From Gottschalkia acidurici 9a (lineage in GTDB: Bacteria > Bacillota > Clostridia > Tissierellales > Gottschalkiaceae): a stretch of DNA of 64,000 bases. A program made the position numbers and the translations under genes. The DNA lies in the NCBI RefSeq assembly GCF_000299355.1, contig NC_018664.1, forward strand, positions 2,898,380-2,962,379, in the 5' to 3' direction. The notes beneath the pieces were generated by a model. It searched no databases and was not told the DNA's origin. It saw only the letters and a program-made list of their open reading frames with translations. Positions 36,435-45,486 of the stretch are shown here, piece after piece (position 1 is the stretch's first letter; each line of letters begins with the position of its first letter).

Positions 36435-36465
36435 TTTTTTATTGTTTTTCAATACTTTTTTATTG
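36435..36465 (+). repeat. 31-bp operator-like repeat, copy 2 (upstream of DUF4173 gene)
   Basis: Matches 12897-12927 at 30 of 31 positions, with the same TATTG-N5-CAATA dyad. It lies between the DUF4173 gene (minus) and the DUF421 gene (plus), nearer the former. A/T richness makes chance similarity possible, but identity over 20 consecutive bases is notable. Confidence 0.6.
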
Positions 36466-36681
36466 TGTGATTTCAAGAATTGTCTTTATCTCCATACTAA
36501 AGGGAAAAATCAAAAGTTCATCACCTTATTTATAATAGGAAAAAAAGAATAATCTCATAGTTCTATTGTATTTTGTTAAAAGATTAGTTTATACATCCAT
36601 CTCTAGTTACTTTAATTTTTCATCAGTTAATGGTTAAAATAACATAAGTATTAAATCTTTTAGATAAAGGAGATATTTTTT

Positions 36682-37386
36682 ATGGATTTTTTACATGGTC
36701 AGGAGACACTTACAAGTATTGAGTGGGCTCTTCGTGCTATTATTGCTTTTTTCTTCTTGTTAACTGTTGCAAAGCTTTTAGGTCAACGTGCCATTTCTCA
36801 ATTAAGACTACTTGACTTTGTTATTGCTATAGTGATAGGCAATATCATCGCTCATCCACTGTCTGATGAAAGGCTTGGATTAAAAGGCTCTATTATTACA
36901 ACACTTGTATTAGTTACCTTATATTTTGTTGGAATATTCAGCACATTTAAATTTCCACTTATTAGAAAACTGATTAGTAATTCGTCAATCACAATTGTTC
37001 AAAACGGTGAAATTCTTTATGACAAATTAAAAAAAGCAAGAATATCAATTGACGTATTATTAGAGGAACTACGTGAAAAAAAAGTAGACGATGTGACAAA
37101 GGTAGCATTAGCAACCTGGGAGCCCGATGGGAAAATCTCTGTCTTTTTACATCCAAAGTACAATCCAATTACTCCTTCGTCCTTACATATAGAAACAGAA
37201 CCTTATACTTTTCCAAGAACTATTGTTAAAGAAGGTAAAGTTAATCTAGAAGAATTAAAAAAATTCGACAAAACTGAAGATTGGATTGTTTCTAAATTGA
37301 AATTTTTATATCAAACAGAAGTAAAAAATGTTTTACTTGCTACTCTTGATAATAAAGATAACTTAAAAATTTTTTTATATAATTAA
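36682..37386 (+). CDS. DUF421 (YetF-like) membrane protein
   Basis: The 234-aa protein has three N-terminal helices (residues 15-100 region) with the signature AKLLGQRAISQLRLLDFVIAIVIGNIIAHPL, then a cytoplasmic DUF421 domain with IVQNGEILYDKLKKARISIDVLLEELREKKVDDVTKVALATWEPDGKISVF. This is the YetF/YrbG family of spore-former membrane proteins, whose soluble part is alpha/beta; some contribute to spore coat or germinant-receptor membranes. AAAGGAGATA lies before the ATG. Monocistronic. Confidence 0.92.
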   Translation: MDFLHGQETLTSIEWALRAIIAFFFLLTVAKLLGQRAISQLRLLDFVIAIVIGNIIAHPLSDERLGLKGSIITTLVLVTLYFVGIFSTFKFPLIRKLISNSSITIVQNGEILYDKLKKARISIDVLLEELREKKVDDVTKVALATWEPDGKISVFLHPKYNPITPSSLHIETEPYTFPRTIVKEGKVNLEELKKFDKTEDWIVSKLKFLYQTEVKNVLLATLDNKDNLKIFLYN

Positions 37387-37618
37387 TCCATTGAGGTCTA
37401 AACGTATCTATTTATGTACAGATTAGTTTAAGCCTCTTTTCTTATAAAAGGCTATTTTCCTAGACCTTTTTTAATAAACTTGATACTATAAATATCACTT
37501 TCCTTTAAAACACTTTTTATATTTACCTAATTCAGGATAAATTACTTTACAATTTCTTCTCAAATTTCGAATAGGGTTATAACTATAGGGCTTAGTTAAA
37601 CCAACTTAAAATTTTAAT

Positions 37619-37654
37619 AAAATAAGACTTACCTTATAAGGTAAGTCTTATTTT
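37619..37654 (-). terminator. Terminator of fbp
   Basis: AAAATAAGACTTACCT pairs with AGGTAAGTCTTATTTT over 16 bp (loop TATA), 26 bp after the fbp stop. The rest of 37387-37679 holds nothing seen. Confidence 0.9.
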
Positions 37655-37679
37655 ATTAAATCTATGCTATACTAGTTTT

Positions 37680-39677
37680 TTATTTCTGCTCTTTAACAAT
37701 TCCTTTTCTATAAACATTTAAAAGCATTTCTAAATCCTTTATTTGAGTTCTCAATTCCTCTCCAATATCTGTATCTCCAACTCGTTTTCTTTCAACTTCT
37801 CTCTCAAGAACTACTGTAGTTGAAAGAATATCTTGCTCTTCCTCAATGGCTTTTTGAGTAGATTCAAAAGGCTCATGAGACGCTAGTAGAAGACCATATG
37901 AGTTATATATAAGAGTATATCCAGCTATTCCTGTTGTTCCCTGATAAGCTCTTGAAAATCCACCATCTATAACTAAGAGCTTACCATTTGCTTTTATAGG
38001 ACTTTCTCCCTTTTTTATTTTAACAGGAACATGTCCATTAATTATATGAGAAACCTCAGGATTTAAATCAAACTCTTTAAATATCATATTGCATATATCC
38101 TCATTATCTTCTATTCTGAAATAAGGATTTTTCTTTTCATTGTGAGTCTCCTTATCATCTACAAAATACCTTTCAAATGTAGTCATTTTATCCTTTCCAA
38201 AAAGAGGTGAATCGCATCCAGTCCATAAATACCAGGTCAAATCTAATCCATATAAATTAACATCAGGATCATCTTTTTGGAAATAGCCTTCTCTTACTAA
38301 AGTTTCTAACCTATCAAGATAAGCCTTTCCACTATATTCTCTTCCTGTACGGCCTATTTTTACTTTCTTAAATGTTCCATCTTCATTCAGTGGAATACAT
38401 CCATGATACAGTAAATTTGAATTATATTTTAAATACATACTTCCCTTAGTGAAAAGAAATCTGATATGCTTTTGAAGTCTTTCACTATTTAGAAAAGATG
38501 ACTTAAGTCTTTCCATAAGTTCTTTTTCTTCTGAAGTAAGCTCATAAGGGTTATTAGGACTTATAGTTGGGAACTTATTATCATTTAGCTTGTACATTTT
38601 GCCATATAGGTTGATTGTACCTTTCTCATAATCAATTTCATTTAATAAAAGTCTATCTTCCATACCTAAGTGAGGACGTCTCTTAATTATTTCTCCTTCT
38701 AATTTAAATTGGATTATAGATATAGCTTTATGCATTTGAGATACAAGCTTTAAATCCTTTTCACTATAATTCATATTATCTCCAACCTTAGGTTTAAAAG
38801 CTAAGCATTCGTCATCTTTATAGAAATCTAAAGCAAATGTAGCTAAAGGAAGAAGGTTTATTCCGTATCCATCTTCTATAGTATCTAAGTTTACATATCT
38901 AGCACAAATTCTAAGGACTGTTGCAATACAAGCTTCACTTCCGGCAGCAGCTCCCATCCATAATATATCATGATTTCCCCATTGTATATCAACAGAATGA
39001 TAATTTATAAGGGTATCCATTACAATATCAGATCCAGGACCCCTATCAAATATATCTCCAATAATATGTAATCTATCTATTACTAATCTTTGAATTAGAT
39101 TTGATATTGCTATTATAAACTCATTAGCTCTTCCTATTCTTATTATAGTTTTAACTATCTCGTTATAGTATTTTTCTTTATCCATTCTATCAGGATGTTC
39201 ATGCAAGAGTTCTTCTATTATATATGCGAAATCTTTTGGAAGAGCTTTTCTTACTTTATGTCTAGTATATTTTGAAGATACGTGCCTGCAAATCTCTACA
39301 AGTCTATATAAAGTGACTCTATACCATTCATCTATATTTTTCTCATGTTCAGTGATAATCTTTAATTTTTGTTCTGGGTAGTAAATAAGAGTTGCAAGTG
39401 TTTTCGCATCTTTTTCGCTTATAGATGTGCCTAGAGAATCCTTTATCTTACGCTTTATAACTCCAGATGCATTTTTCAGGACATGATTAAAAGATTCGTA
39501 TTCACCATGAATATCTGTTAAAAAGTGTTCTGTCCCCTTAGGAAGGTTCAATATTGCTTGTAAGTTTATTATTTCTGTACATACTTCCGCTATAGTTGGA
39601 TATTGCTTGGCTAAAAGTTTTAAGTATCTTATTTCATCTTCAAATTCTTTAGTTATTTCATCATTAGCGTAAACCAT
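37680..39677 (-). CDS. fbp: Fructose-1,6-bisphosphatase, class III
   Basis: The 665-aa protein fits the large class III enzymes of Firmicutes (about 640-670 aa). It is a calcineurin-like metallophosphatase: [34 protein letters not shown] and [16 protein letters not shown] are the metal-binding GD-x-H, GD-x-x-DRG and GN-H-D motifs, and INGHVPVK... [27 protein letters not shown] gives the last ligands. It removes phosphate from fructose-1,6-bisphosphate in gluconeogenesis. Start Met 39677 is preceded by ATGGAGGAATT. Monocistronic with strong terminator. Confidence 0.97.
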   Translation of the reverse strand: MVYANDEITKEFEDEIRYLKLLAKQYPTIAEVCTEIINLQAILNLPKGTEHFLTDIHGEYESFNHVLKNASGVIKRKIKDSLGTSISEKDAKTLATLIYYPEQKLKIITEHEKNIDEWYRVTLYRLVEICRHVSSKYTRHKVRKALPKDFAYIIEELLHEHPDRMDKEKYYNEIVKTIIRIGRANEFIIAISNLIQRLVIDRLHIIGDIFDRGPGSDIVMDTLINYHSVDIQWGNHDILWMGAAAGSEACIATVLRICARYVNLDTIEDGYGINLLPLATFALDFYKDDECLAFKPKVGDNMNYSEKDLKLVSQMHKAISIIQFKLEGEIIKRRPHLGMEDRLLLNEIDYEKGTINLYGKMYKLNDNKFPTISPNNPYELTSEEKELMERLKSSFLNSERLQKHIRFLFTKGSMYLKYNSNLLYHGCIPLNEDGTFKKVKIGRTGREYSGKAYLDRLETLVREGYFQKDDPDVNLYGLDLTWYLWTGCDSPLFGKDKMTTFERYFVDDKETHNEKKNPYFRIEDNEDICNMIFKEFDLNPEVSHIINGHVPVKIKKGESPIKANGKLLVIDGGFSRAYQGTTGIAGYTLIYNSYGLLLASHEPFESTQKAIEEEQDILSTTVVLEREVERKRVGDTDIGEELRTQIKDLEMLLNVYRKGIVKEQK

Positions 39678-39866
39678 TATAATTCCTCCATATTATCAAA
39701 TCTACTTATATTATATATTTTTAATTTTCTCTATTACTACTGTTTGTTCCTTTCGAATATAATTATTATGATTATATATATGATAACATTTTATGAACAT
39801 TTATAACCAGTAGACTTTTATAGGAAAATTTATAGAATAATGATCTAACGAAATTTTTTCAAAAAT
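39678..39866. other. Spacer upstream of fbp
   Basis: Promoter region of fbp; no repeat or operator picked out. Confidence 0.35.
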
Positions 39867-39920
39867 AAAATAAAGACATACAAAATATTTATAATTTAGT
39901 CTTTTGTATGTCTTTATTTT
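39867..39920 (-). terminator. Terminator of uracil-DNA-glycosylase-like/MFS operon
   Basis: A perfect 19-bp stem (39867-39885 with 39902-39920), 16-nt loop, T-rich tail, downstream of the gene at 40006. Confidence 0.9.
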
Positions 39921-40005
39921 CTATAAAGTAGTTCTTCGATTGTCTAAACCTAATTTTAAATCTATTACTTCATAAAGTGAAAATATTTATAATTATATAA
40001 ACACT

Positions 40006-40647
40006 CTATATGTCCAATTTTTCTTTTATCGATCTTATGCCCTCAACAAACTCATTTTTGCCACCCTGTGCGGGATGCCTTACTTTCTCGCAGGTGATAC
40101 CTAATTTACTAAGATTTTCGTGGGCTTTGTTACCTACAGCAACTAATTTTTGAATATTAAACATTTCTATCATTTGAAGAAGAGGCTTTTCACCTATTAA
40201 AAGTTCTTTTTTTAAAGGAGTTCTATTACTCTCTTCATTATCTTTTTTATGAGGGTGAAAGGGAAACGCATTCCAAGATAGTGTCATCATATTATACTCT
40301 AATAAAGTCCTCCATATCATTGTAGCTGTTGCCTCTTTAAGTAGTTTATCTTTTTCCACAGCTAACCTGTATCCTTTATCTTTTCCGAATAATTCTAGAC
40401 CCTCTATGTTGTTCATGAGTAAATGCTCACTAGTAAAAGGAACTCCCGTAAGACGACATCCCCTGTATCCTGGTGCTTCTCCTACAAGTATAATTTTAGG
40501 CTTTAACTTATACATTTGCTTTAAATAAATTAGTAGATTATTTCTTCTTACGGAATTTTCTTGACATTTATATGAGTACTGATTATATACATTTGGAGTA
40601 ACTTCCATGTTTGCTAGTTCTTCTACAAAAGTTTTTAAATTATTCAT
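40006..40647 (-). CDS. Uracil-DNA glycosylase superfamily protein
   Basis: This 213-aa protein has the superfamily motifs IILVGEAPGYRGCRLTGVPFTSE (catalytic loop, residues about 53-75), SWNAFPFHPHK (about 124-134) and RHPAQGGKNEF (about 192-202). The order GEAPG and HPA resembles family 4/5-type and unclassified members that lack the Asn/Asp of UNG. It may remove damaged bases, but the usual Fe-S cysteines of family 4 are absent, so activity is unsure. It follows the MFS gene by 48 bp on the same strand. Confidence 0.82.
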   Translation of the reverse strand: MNNLKTFVEELANMEVTPNVYNQYSYKCQENSVRRNNLLIYLKQMYKLKPKIILVGEAPGYRGCRLTGVPFTSEHLLMNNIEGLELFGKDKGYRLAVEKDKLLKEATATMIWRTLLEYNMMTLSWNAFPFHPHKKDNEESNRTPLKKELLIGEKPLLQMIEMFNIQKLVAVGNKAHENLSKLGITCEKVRHPAQGGKNEFVEGIRSIKEKLDI

Positions 40648-40695
40648 TGTTTAATCCATCCTTTTATATTTAGTAATATTAATTATTAGCTCCAC

Positions 40696-42102
40696 CTATT
40701 TTTTTCTAATCAATCTGAAAAAGGTTAGTATTGTTCCTACAAAACAAATTATTGATGCAGCTATATATACTGTTTTCATACCGTATATGAATACATCATT
40801 TCTTCCTACTACATAATCTGTAACGCGATACCCAATTTTATAACTCATTCTGCTATATAAAAGTGTTGTAGCTAAGGCTATTCCACATACCATTCCTAAG
40901 TTTCTTATAAGGGCATTTATGCTCCCTGCAATCCCCAATTTATCCTTTGCTACTGTTGACATTATCAAAGAATTATTTGGGGATTGAAATAATCCAACAC
41001 CAATAGACATAGTTCCCATAAACATCACTATACTTAGTAAAACTGAATTTTCATTTAAAGTAGACATTAGCATCAACCCTAAACTTGTAAGCACTAGTCC
41101 TATAAAAGTTAATATCTCTGAACCAATCTTATCTGATAAGTGTCCACTAATGGGTGCTACTACAGTTAAAATCAAAGGATAAATCATAAGTATTAACCCA
41201 GCATGTTGTGGTGTATATGACATTACATCTTGAAGATAAAAAGGTAGAATAATATTGTTGCAAAATATTGCTACAAAGGATGTAAATGCACAGAATATGC
41301 TTAGGGAAAATAATTTATTTTTAAACATTTGTAACTCCACTAAAGGATTTTCTCTTTTCTTTTCCACAATAATAAATGCTATAAAGGAACTAATTGCTAC
41401 TATAAAACCTAATAAAATTATTGGATCCGTAAAACTACGACTTAAGCCTTGACTTAAAGCTACAAACAATGGAACTATAGTAAGTATTAATAGTATAGAG
41501 CCTATACCGTCTAACTTTCCCTTAGCTATTTTGTGACCTTCAGGGAATAGTTTAAAAGCAAAAAATAAAGCTACCAAGCCAATAGGTACATTTATCAAAA
41601 ATATAAATTCCCAGCTAGCCGTACCTACTATAAGTCCACCTAGTCCTGGTCCTACTAAAGAACCTAATGCTACAGTAGTTGCTGAAAGTCCAAGTGCTTT
41701 TCCTCTTTCATTTTTAGGAAATACCTCTGCAATAATGCCTTGATTATTAGCCATAGTTCCAGCTGCCCCCGTGGCTTGTATTATTCTTGCTATAATTAAT
41801 AATGGAAAAGAACTTGTTATACCACATAACAAGGATCCAAATGTAAATAAACCTAATCCGAACTTAAATACCTTAGTTTTTCCAAGCATATCTCCTAGCC
41901 TTCCGAAAATTAACACTAGCCCAGCTATAACAACTAAGTAACTTGTCACTACTAATTGAATATTAGATGTCTCCACATTTAAATCTTTAGCCATTTTAGG
42001 TAATGCTACATTTACAATACTACTATCTAAAGATGCCATAAACATTGATATTACTACTATCGTCAGTATGGTCCATTTATTCTTATTTTTTGTTGATTCC
42101 AT
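40696..42102 (-). CDS. MFS drug exporter, DHA2 family (14 helices)
   Basis: The 468-aa protein has the DHA2 signatures: SLDSSIVNVALPKMAKDLNV in helix 1, LVIFGRLGDMLGKTKVFKFG (motif A), ATTVALGSLVGPGLGGLIVG (motif C) and 14 predicted helices. It should export drugs or quaternary amines with proton antiport (EmrB/QacA group). ATG 42102 has AGGAGG upstream. A uracil-DNA-glycosylase-like gene is downstream. Upstream are an operator-like dyad at 42325-42350 and a decayed BlaI gene. Confidence 0.94.
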   Translation of the reverse strand: MESTKNKNKWTILTIVVISMFMASLDSSIVNVALPKMAKDLNVETSNIQLVVTSYLVVIAGLVLIFGRLGDMLGKTKVFKFGLGLFTFGSLLCGITSSFPLLIIARIIQATGAAGTMANNQGIIAEVFPKNERGKALGLSATTVALGSLVGPGLGGLIVGTASWEFIFLINVPIGLVALFFAFKLFPEGHKIAKGKLDGIGSILLILTIVPLFVALSQGLSRSFTDPIILLGFIVAISSFIAFIIVEKKRENPLVELQMFKNKLFSLSIFCAFTSFVAIFCNNIILPFYLQDVMSYTPQHAGLILMIYPLILTVVAPISGHLSDKIGSEILTFIGLVLTSLGLMLMSTLNENSVLLSIVMFMGTMSIGVGLFQSPNNSLIMSTVAKDKLGIAGSINALIRNLGMVCGIALATTLLYSRMSYKIGYRVTDYVVGRNDVFIYGMKTVYIAASIICFVGTILTFFRLIRKK

Positions 42103-42564
42103 TTGGATTCCTCCTAATTCCATTCATCTCCTTTTTATATACATAATCTAACTCTATAAGTTTTGTTATTACTCTTTCTGACATTGCCATATTCAAATAA
42201 ATTTATACATTTCTAAAAATTTTGCTATTGATAATTATTAAATACATGATTTCTTATTTCATAACTGTTTCAAAAAAACTATTGATAAAATAGTTTATTT
42301 TATCATTTATATAAAAAGTCTACGTTATTTATGATACAGTTCTCCGTACCTTGTGTAAAGGATGCCTTTTTTTACTTTTATATTTACTTACATTAATTCA
42401 TACATTTAAATCCTTATATAATTCTCTCTAATATTATTTATAACCATTGTCTAAATAAATTAATATGTTTAAGAGCCTAGAATCACCTGTTTATTCTTTC
42501 ATATATTTCTATTTTTCCTTTTCATTCAAGTTAGTCTTGACTTTTCCAATTTACAATTGTAGAC
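42103..42564. other. Intergenic region with operator-like motif
   Basis: No gene. Includes GATACAGTTCTCCGTA (42325-42350), a related copy of the motifs at 51346 and 56541, 225 bp upstream of the MFS start. Other A/T-rich sequence is unremarkable. Confidence 0.4.
42325..42350. promoter_or_regulatory. Dispersed dyad motif, copy 1
   Basis: TTATGATACAGTTCTCCGTA resembles the perfect dyad ATACGGT-TT-ACCGTAT at 56545-56560 and the copy at 51346. All three share TTAT-GATAC and CCGTA with fixed spacing, as TetR-type operators do. Confidence 0.4.
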
Positions 42565-42854
42565 TTCATTGTATAGAGGTTATGAAACTTCTTTAGGAAA
42601 ATAGTCCTTTGTCTGATAGTGAAATTATATCTTCTTTATCAGATAAAATGAGTTGGTCACACCAAACTATAAAAACTTTCATAAATAAACTTCTAAATAA
42701 GCAAGTAATATCATTTGAGAAATCTAGGAGAAGTTATCCTTACTATCCTTTAGTTTTTTATAATGGGTATGTAAAATCAAAAAATAAGTCTTTTCTTAAA
42801 AAAGTCTTAAAGATATCTTGTTATATGAGGATGAATCAGTGCAATATGGAATGA
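42565..42854 (+). pseudogene. BlaI/MecI family repressor, decayed
   Basis: A continuous frame reads CIEVMKLL, then an amber stop at 42594, then ENSPLSDSEIISSLSDKMSWSHQTIKTFINKLLNKQVISFEKSRRSYPYYPLV...NKSFLKK. In BlaI the Trp of VMKxLW sits exactly at the stop, so TGG became TAG. After SFLKK the frame is lost in a run of A, and another frame carries a short continuation (SLKDILLYED). The remainder of the dimer domain is gone. It would have been a winged-helix repressor; the adjacent gene at 42956 is also broken. Confidence 0.75.
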
Positions 42855-42955
42855 CTATATTAAATATTTTCAAATCTTTTATAAATATTAGCTAAAAGCA
42901 AAACCTTAGCTTATATTTTTATGAAAATAGAAACCAAATTGAAAGGAGAATTATG

Positions 42956-44346
42956 ATGATAAAACATTTTAAAAAAGGTTCTTATAAAATGTCTGCTATG
43001 AGTATTGCGGTACTTACGTTACTTGGTTCTGTGACCGTAGCAAGTGCTGACAATAACATACTAAACCCTAGTACAGATGCATCTGTAAGCCAAAATGTAA
43101 TAAAAAAAGATGATGATGACTTTAAGTTATCAGATACTAAATATGAGTTTGATCGTTTAGATAGAGTGCACGATTTTGTAAACTTTGAATTTAAAGTTCC
43201 TACTTATTTACCATCAGAATATAATTTACTTAATATAATTGTTAATGGAGTTGCTAATGGTACTACACATAGAACTATTGATAACTTAGTAAGTATTAAT
43301 TTTGTTAAAGACTACACTGGCTATTTTGCTCCTAGAAAACAATTCGAGTTTTTAGTGTCTAACGAAACTCTTGTACCTCATTTAAAAGATATCTATGAAA
43401 ACTACCATTATAGATCTAGTTCTAATGAAGCTATTAATGTTACAGTAAACTATAGTGAAGAGCCTATGACTATTTCTAATGTAAATGGTATAAATCTCAC
43501 GATAAAAAGTGACCATATTGCTGAAGAAATAATAGAGAACTTTGGTACTGATAGCCAAAAGGTAGTAAAACTTGATAAGCCTAAAGAAAAAGGCAAAAAG
43601 TTATCTAAATACTTTATATGGAATAACGAAGGCATATGGTATGGAGTTCAATATTATCATAAGTATGAAAGCATCGATTCACCTGAAAATAACACTTATT
43701 TTGAAGAGCTTCAGAAGAATGATATAGAGCAAATGGTACTTTCTCTAACAAATTCTAAAAACATACCTAAAGATATATATAAAGATAAATATACATCTGT
43801 AGATGAACATTATGATACTGGTATAAGAATATATAATAAGAAAGATTTAATAAGAAAGATTTAATAAGAGCTGGAGATATTCTTGGTTTTTCACCTAAGT
43901 TTCCTTTAACTTTACCGAAAAATCTTGTACCTAAAATGTCTCTTACAAGTGAAGGTTATAACCCAAGTTATCCTGATGAGTTTCAACGTATATTAACACT
44001 TGAAACATTTTATAGTGATGGAAAAAAAGACATCATTCCAGCATCAATGGTACGTTTTCGTCAAGGAAAAAATGCCTACTATTATGATCTTTTAGAAAAA
44101 GAACTTAAAAATCCTGACTCCAAAGAAGTGAAAGATGCTAACGCCAGATTAATAACAATAGATGGAATCCAAGTTATTTCCTATGTGTATAAGAATGGGA
44201 CTGATGTTACAGATCAACTTTATATGTGGAAACAGGGTGGAATTCTAAACCAAGTAAGATTCCCTAAAGAACTTCTTGCATATGAACAAGATGCTTTAAA
44301 CGAAGTGGAGGATCATGAGGAGATAGTAAAAGCTCTCATGAAGTAG
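42956..44346 (+). pseudogene. Secreted DUF4367-like protein split by a 14-bp tandem duplication
   Basis: The 5' part (42956-43864) codes for a signal peptide (MSAMSIAVLTLLGSVTVASA) and about 280 residues of a beta-rich surface domain with FEFKVPTYLPSEYNL; it ends early as ...NKKDLIRKI. The 3' part continues from GAGDILGFSPKFPLTLPKNLVPKMSL to the stop at 44346. A perfect 14-bp tandem repeat at 43838-43865 causes the shift; deleting one unit gives YNKKDLIRAGDILGF and one frame of about 458 aa. The start is ATG 42956, 7 nt after GGAG. DUF4367-like domains occur in sigma- or BlaR-linked surface proteins. No function is known. Confidence 0.8.
43838..43865 (+). repeat. 14-bp tandem duplication
   Basis: AAGAAAGATTTAAT occurs twice in perfect tandem, followed by AAGAG, a partial third copy. 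It is the sole cause of the frameshift in the enclosing gene. Such repeats expand and contract by slippage, so reversion is possible. Confidence 0.9.
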
Positions 44347-44429
44347 TTTATTTAACCTATTAAATTTTATTGTTAAATACTAACCAGATAATTCTTGTCA
44401 AATTAGAGATATATTTTATCTTTTTTACC

Positions 44430-44464
44430 AACTATAAAGGTCTTCATAGACCTTTATAGTTTTA
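44430..44464 (+). terminator. Terminator after DUF4367-like gene
   Basis: AACTATAAAGGTCT pairs perfectly with AGACCTTTATAGTT over 14 bp (loop TCAT), followed by TTTTAAT. Confidence 0.88.
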
Positions 44465-44485
44465 ATGAAATATTAATATTACATT

Positions 44486-44571
44486 ATAAAATCTAATTAT
44501 TATATTTTTAGGGATTCGATAGTGTGAACTTAAAGACAAAAGTTAAAAATCTAAAAGATTTTGATGTTTAA
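44486..44571 (+). pseudogene. Remnant of the GIY-YIG/UvrC-like gene (second copy)
   Basis: The 29-nt upstream stretch 44486-44514 is identical to 57033-57061, the leader of the intact gene at 57071. A GTG at 44524 then encodes MNLKTKVKNLKDFDV and stops. The first residues match the start of the intact protein (DLSAKIKNL), the last match its residues near 55 (VKNLKDFDY), so an in-frame deletion joined two AAAAATCT repeats. Everything further downstream of the gene is lost. Confidence 0.75.
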
Positions 44572-44610
44572 AAAATTAAAATGCTTAATATATTAAGCAT
44601 TTTAATTTTT
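44571..44610 (-). terminator. Terminator of DUF924 gene
   Basis: A 40-bp perfect palindrome (AAAAATTAAAATGCTTAATA and its complement), usable on both strands. Confidence 0.85.
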
Positions 44611-44680
44611 AATACTTTTCACTTTGTTTTGGTAACTTTTCAGCATATAGTGTTAATGCAATGGATGGTATTTCATTAGT

Positions 44681-45262
44681 CTAAAAACTGCTGCCAGGTT
44701 GTTTCAAAAATTCAATCTCTTCTGGAGTGGATTCACGATTGAGAGCTTTATTACGATGAGGATAACGACCAAATCGATCTATAATTTCTTTATGACGATA
44801 TTCATATTCAGCTGTTTCTTTATCAGATAACTCTTCAAATAGAACAACTGCTTGTTCATGTATTCCAGATGATTCTGAATGCATAAACGGCATAATCATA
44901 AACTTCTTTTCTTCTTCTAACATTTCAGTAAAGCCAGGTTGTCTTATCGCCTCCTGAGATAAGACTAGGGCCATTCCATCCTGAGTAAATGCACACGCCT
45001 TTTGACGACATAAGTTTCTAGAAAACTGGTCTAATACAATAATTTCTGCTAAACGCCCATATAGTGATACACGCCAGTCCGATAATAGTCCCTGACATCC
45101 ACTTTGCCAGATATCATAAAACTTATCGTATATTTCATTATCAAAAGCTTCATCTTTTTTAAACCAGTAAGGTTTATTTTTTGGATTAAACCAGAAATCT
45201 AGAACCATCTTCCATGGCTCATTTGAAAAGATTACCTCTTCTTTATCACTTATTTCATTCAC
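44681..45262 (-). CDS. DUF924 family protein
   Basis: The 193-aa helical protein has the DUF924 landmarks VLDFWFNPKNKPYWFKKDEAFDNEI, ADILVLDQFSRNLCR-like (EIIVLDQFSRNLCR), FMIMPFMHSES and KEIIDRFGRYPHRNKALNRESTPEE. The family is tetratricopeptide-like and of unknown function. It stands alone with its own terminator. A decayed copy of its middle third lies at 56586-56885, next to the intact partner GIY-YIG gene, which suggests a duplicated block. Confidence 0.92.
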   Translation of the reverse strand: MNEISDKEEVIFSNEPWKMVLDFWFNPKNKPYWFKKDEAFDNEIYDKFYDIWQSGCQGLLSDWRVSLYGRLAEIIVLDQFSRNLCRQKACAFTQDGMALVLSQEAIRQPGFTEMLEEEKKFMIMPFMHSESSGIHEQAVVLFEELSDKETAEYEYRHKEIIDRFGRYPHRNKALNRESTPEEIEFLKQPGSSF

Positions 45263-45486
45263 AGAAGTTCGCCTCCATTTCTTTTTTATCTTATATTAAA
45301 TACGGTATTTTTTAACAATGTATTCTTGTTAATCATATCATATTATATTTTCTATAATTAGTCTAATATACAGTACATTTCTTCATTAAGATTCTACAGC
45401 TTCAGTGATACAAATAATTAACAAGCTATATCATTTACTTATGATACATTACTTGATAGCCAAAGTGACTTCGATCTTTAGATTTT

